Source of the DNA: Candidatus Babelota bacterium
GTDB lineage: Bacteria > JAGOBX01
Length of the DNA: 6,197 nucleotides
Direction: 5' to 3'
Assembly (NCBI GenBank): GCA_017999075.1
Contig: JAGOBX010000227.1
Span: 1 to 6,197 of the forward strand
This document shows, one piece after another, positions 6,106 to 6,197 of this stretch (positions within the stretch are counted from its first letter, which is position 1; every line of letters starts with the position of its first letter). The notes beneath the pieces were generated by a model that saw only the letters and a program-made list of their open reading frames with translations, did not search any database and was not told the DNA's origin. The position numbers and the translations under genes were made by a program.

Positions 6106-6197
6106 TTATAATTTTGAATTACCGGGTTCGATATGAATCAGTACATCGTATATATTTTCAATGTTTTTCATAATGTCAGATTTCAATTGAGTAGCTA
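6106..6197 (-). CDS. C-terminal end of a probable cation diffusion facilitator (CDF) transporter, 5' part outside the window
   Basis: Reading the minus strand from the right edge, one frame is open for 29 codons and stops at TAA 6106-6108; the other two hit stops within 21 bases of the edge. The peptide includes ATQLKSDIMKNIENIYDVL and then IHIEP, with five residues after the motif. A C-terminal helix followed by a beta-strand ending in [V/I]H[V/I]EP is the usual end of the cytoplasmic domain of CDF metal/proton antiporters (Zn, Co, Fe, Mn efflux), which fits well. With only 29 residues visible, metal specificity cannot be read. It lies 90 bp upstream of the thioredoxin-like gene on the same strand, so it may or may not share a transcript with it. 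Confidence 0.55.
   Translation of the reverse strand, partial: ATQLKSDIMKNIENIYDVLIHIEPGNSKL

Overview
The window is a strongly AT-rich stretch of bacterial DNA. It encodes an outer-membrane beta-barrel and a periplasmic thioredoxin-like protein with a Sec signal peptide, so the host is a Gram-negative (diderm) bacterium. Proteins are rich in Lys, Asn, Ile and Phe, the genetic code is standard, and Shine-Dalgarno sites are clear (AGGAG/GGAGG type). No phylogenetic marker is present and I cannot assign a phylum; an uncultured low-GC lineage is a guess.

Layout, left to right: (1) the 3' part of a plus-strand outer-membrane beta-barrel gene, cut by the left edge and ending at 1017, followed by a weak AT-rich terminator-like hairpin. 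(2) A convergent intergenic region of about 320 bp holding a compact 129-bp element. It has perfect 19-bp terminal inverted repeats and two small internal hairpins, so it looks like a MITE or an internally deleted insertion-sequence remnant. (3) A minus-strand gene (3775 to 1337) for an 812-residue fusion: N-terminal STAS domain, an uncharacterised middle region, and a C-terminal APH/choline-kinase-fold phosphotransferase with all core catalytic motifs. (4) Twenty-three bases upstream, a minus-strand gene (6015 to 3799) for a 738-residue exported protein with a TlpA/ResA-like thioredoxin domain (WCPPC) at the end of a large unrecognised periplasmic region. (5) At the right edge, the last 29 codons of another minus-strand gene, ending in an IHIEP motif typical of the C-terminus of cation diffusion facilitator transporters.

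The two complete genes almost certainly form a transcription unit (23-bp gap, each with its own strong ribosome binding site). A plausible sigma70-type promoter lies before the thioredoxin-like gene. The unit pairs a periplasmic redox/folding-type protein with a cytoplasmic protein that joins a phospho-switch domain to a small-molecule-kinase-type fold. Whether they share a pathway cannot be decided from sequence alone. The most interesting items are the STAS-middle-kinase fusion and its neighbour, the thioredoxin domain carried on a roughly 570-residue unknown periplasmic region, and the small inverted-repeat element.
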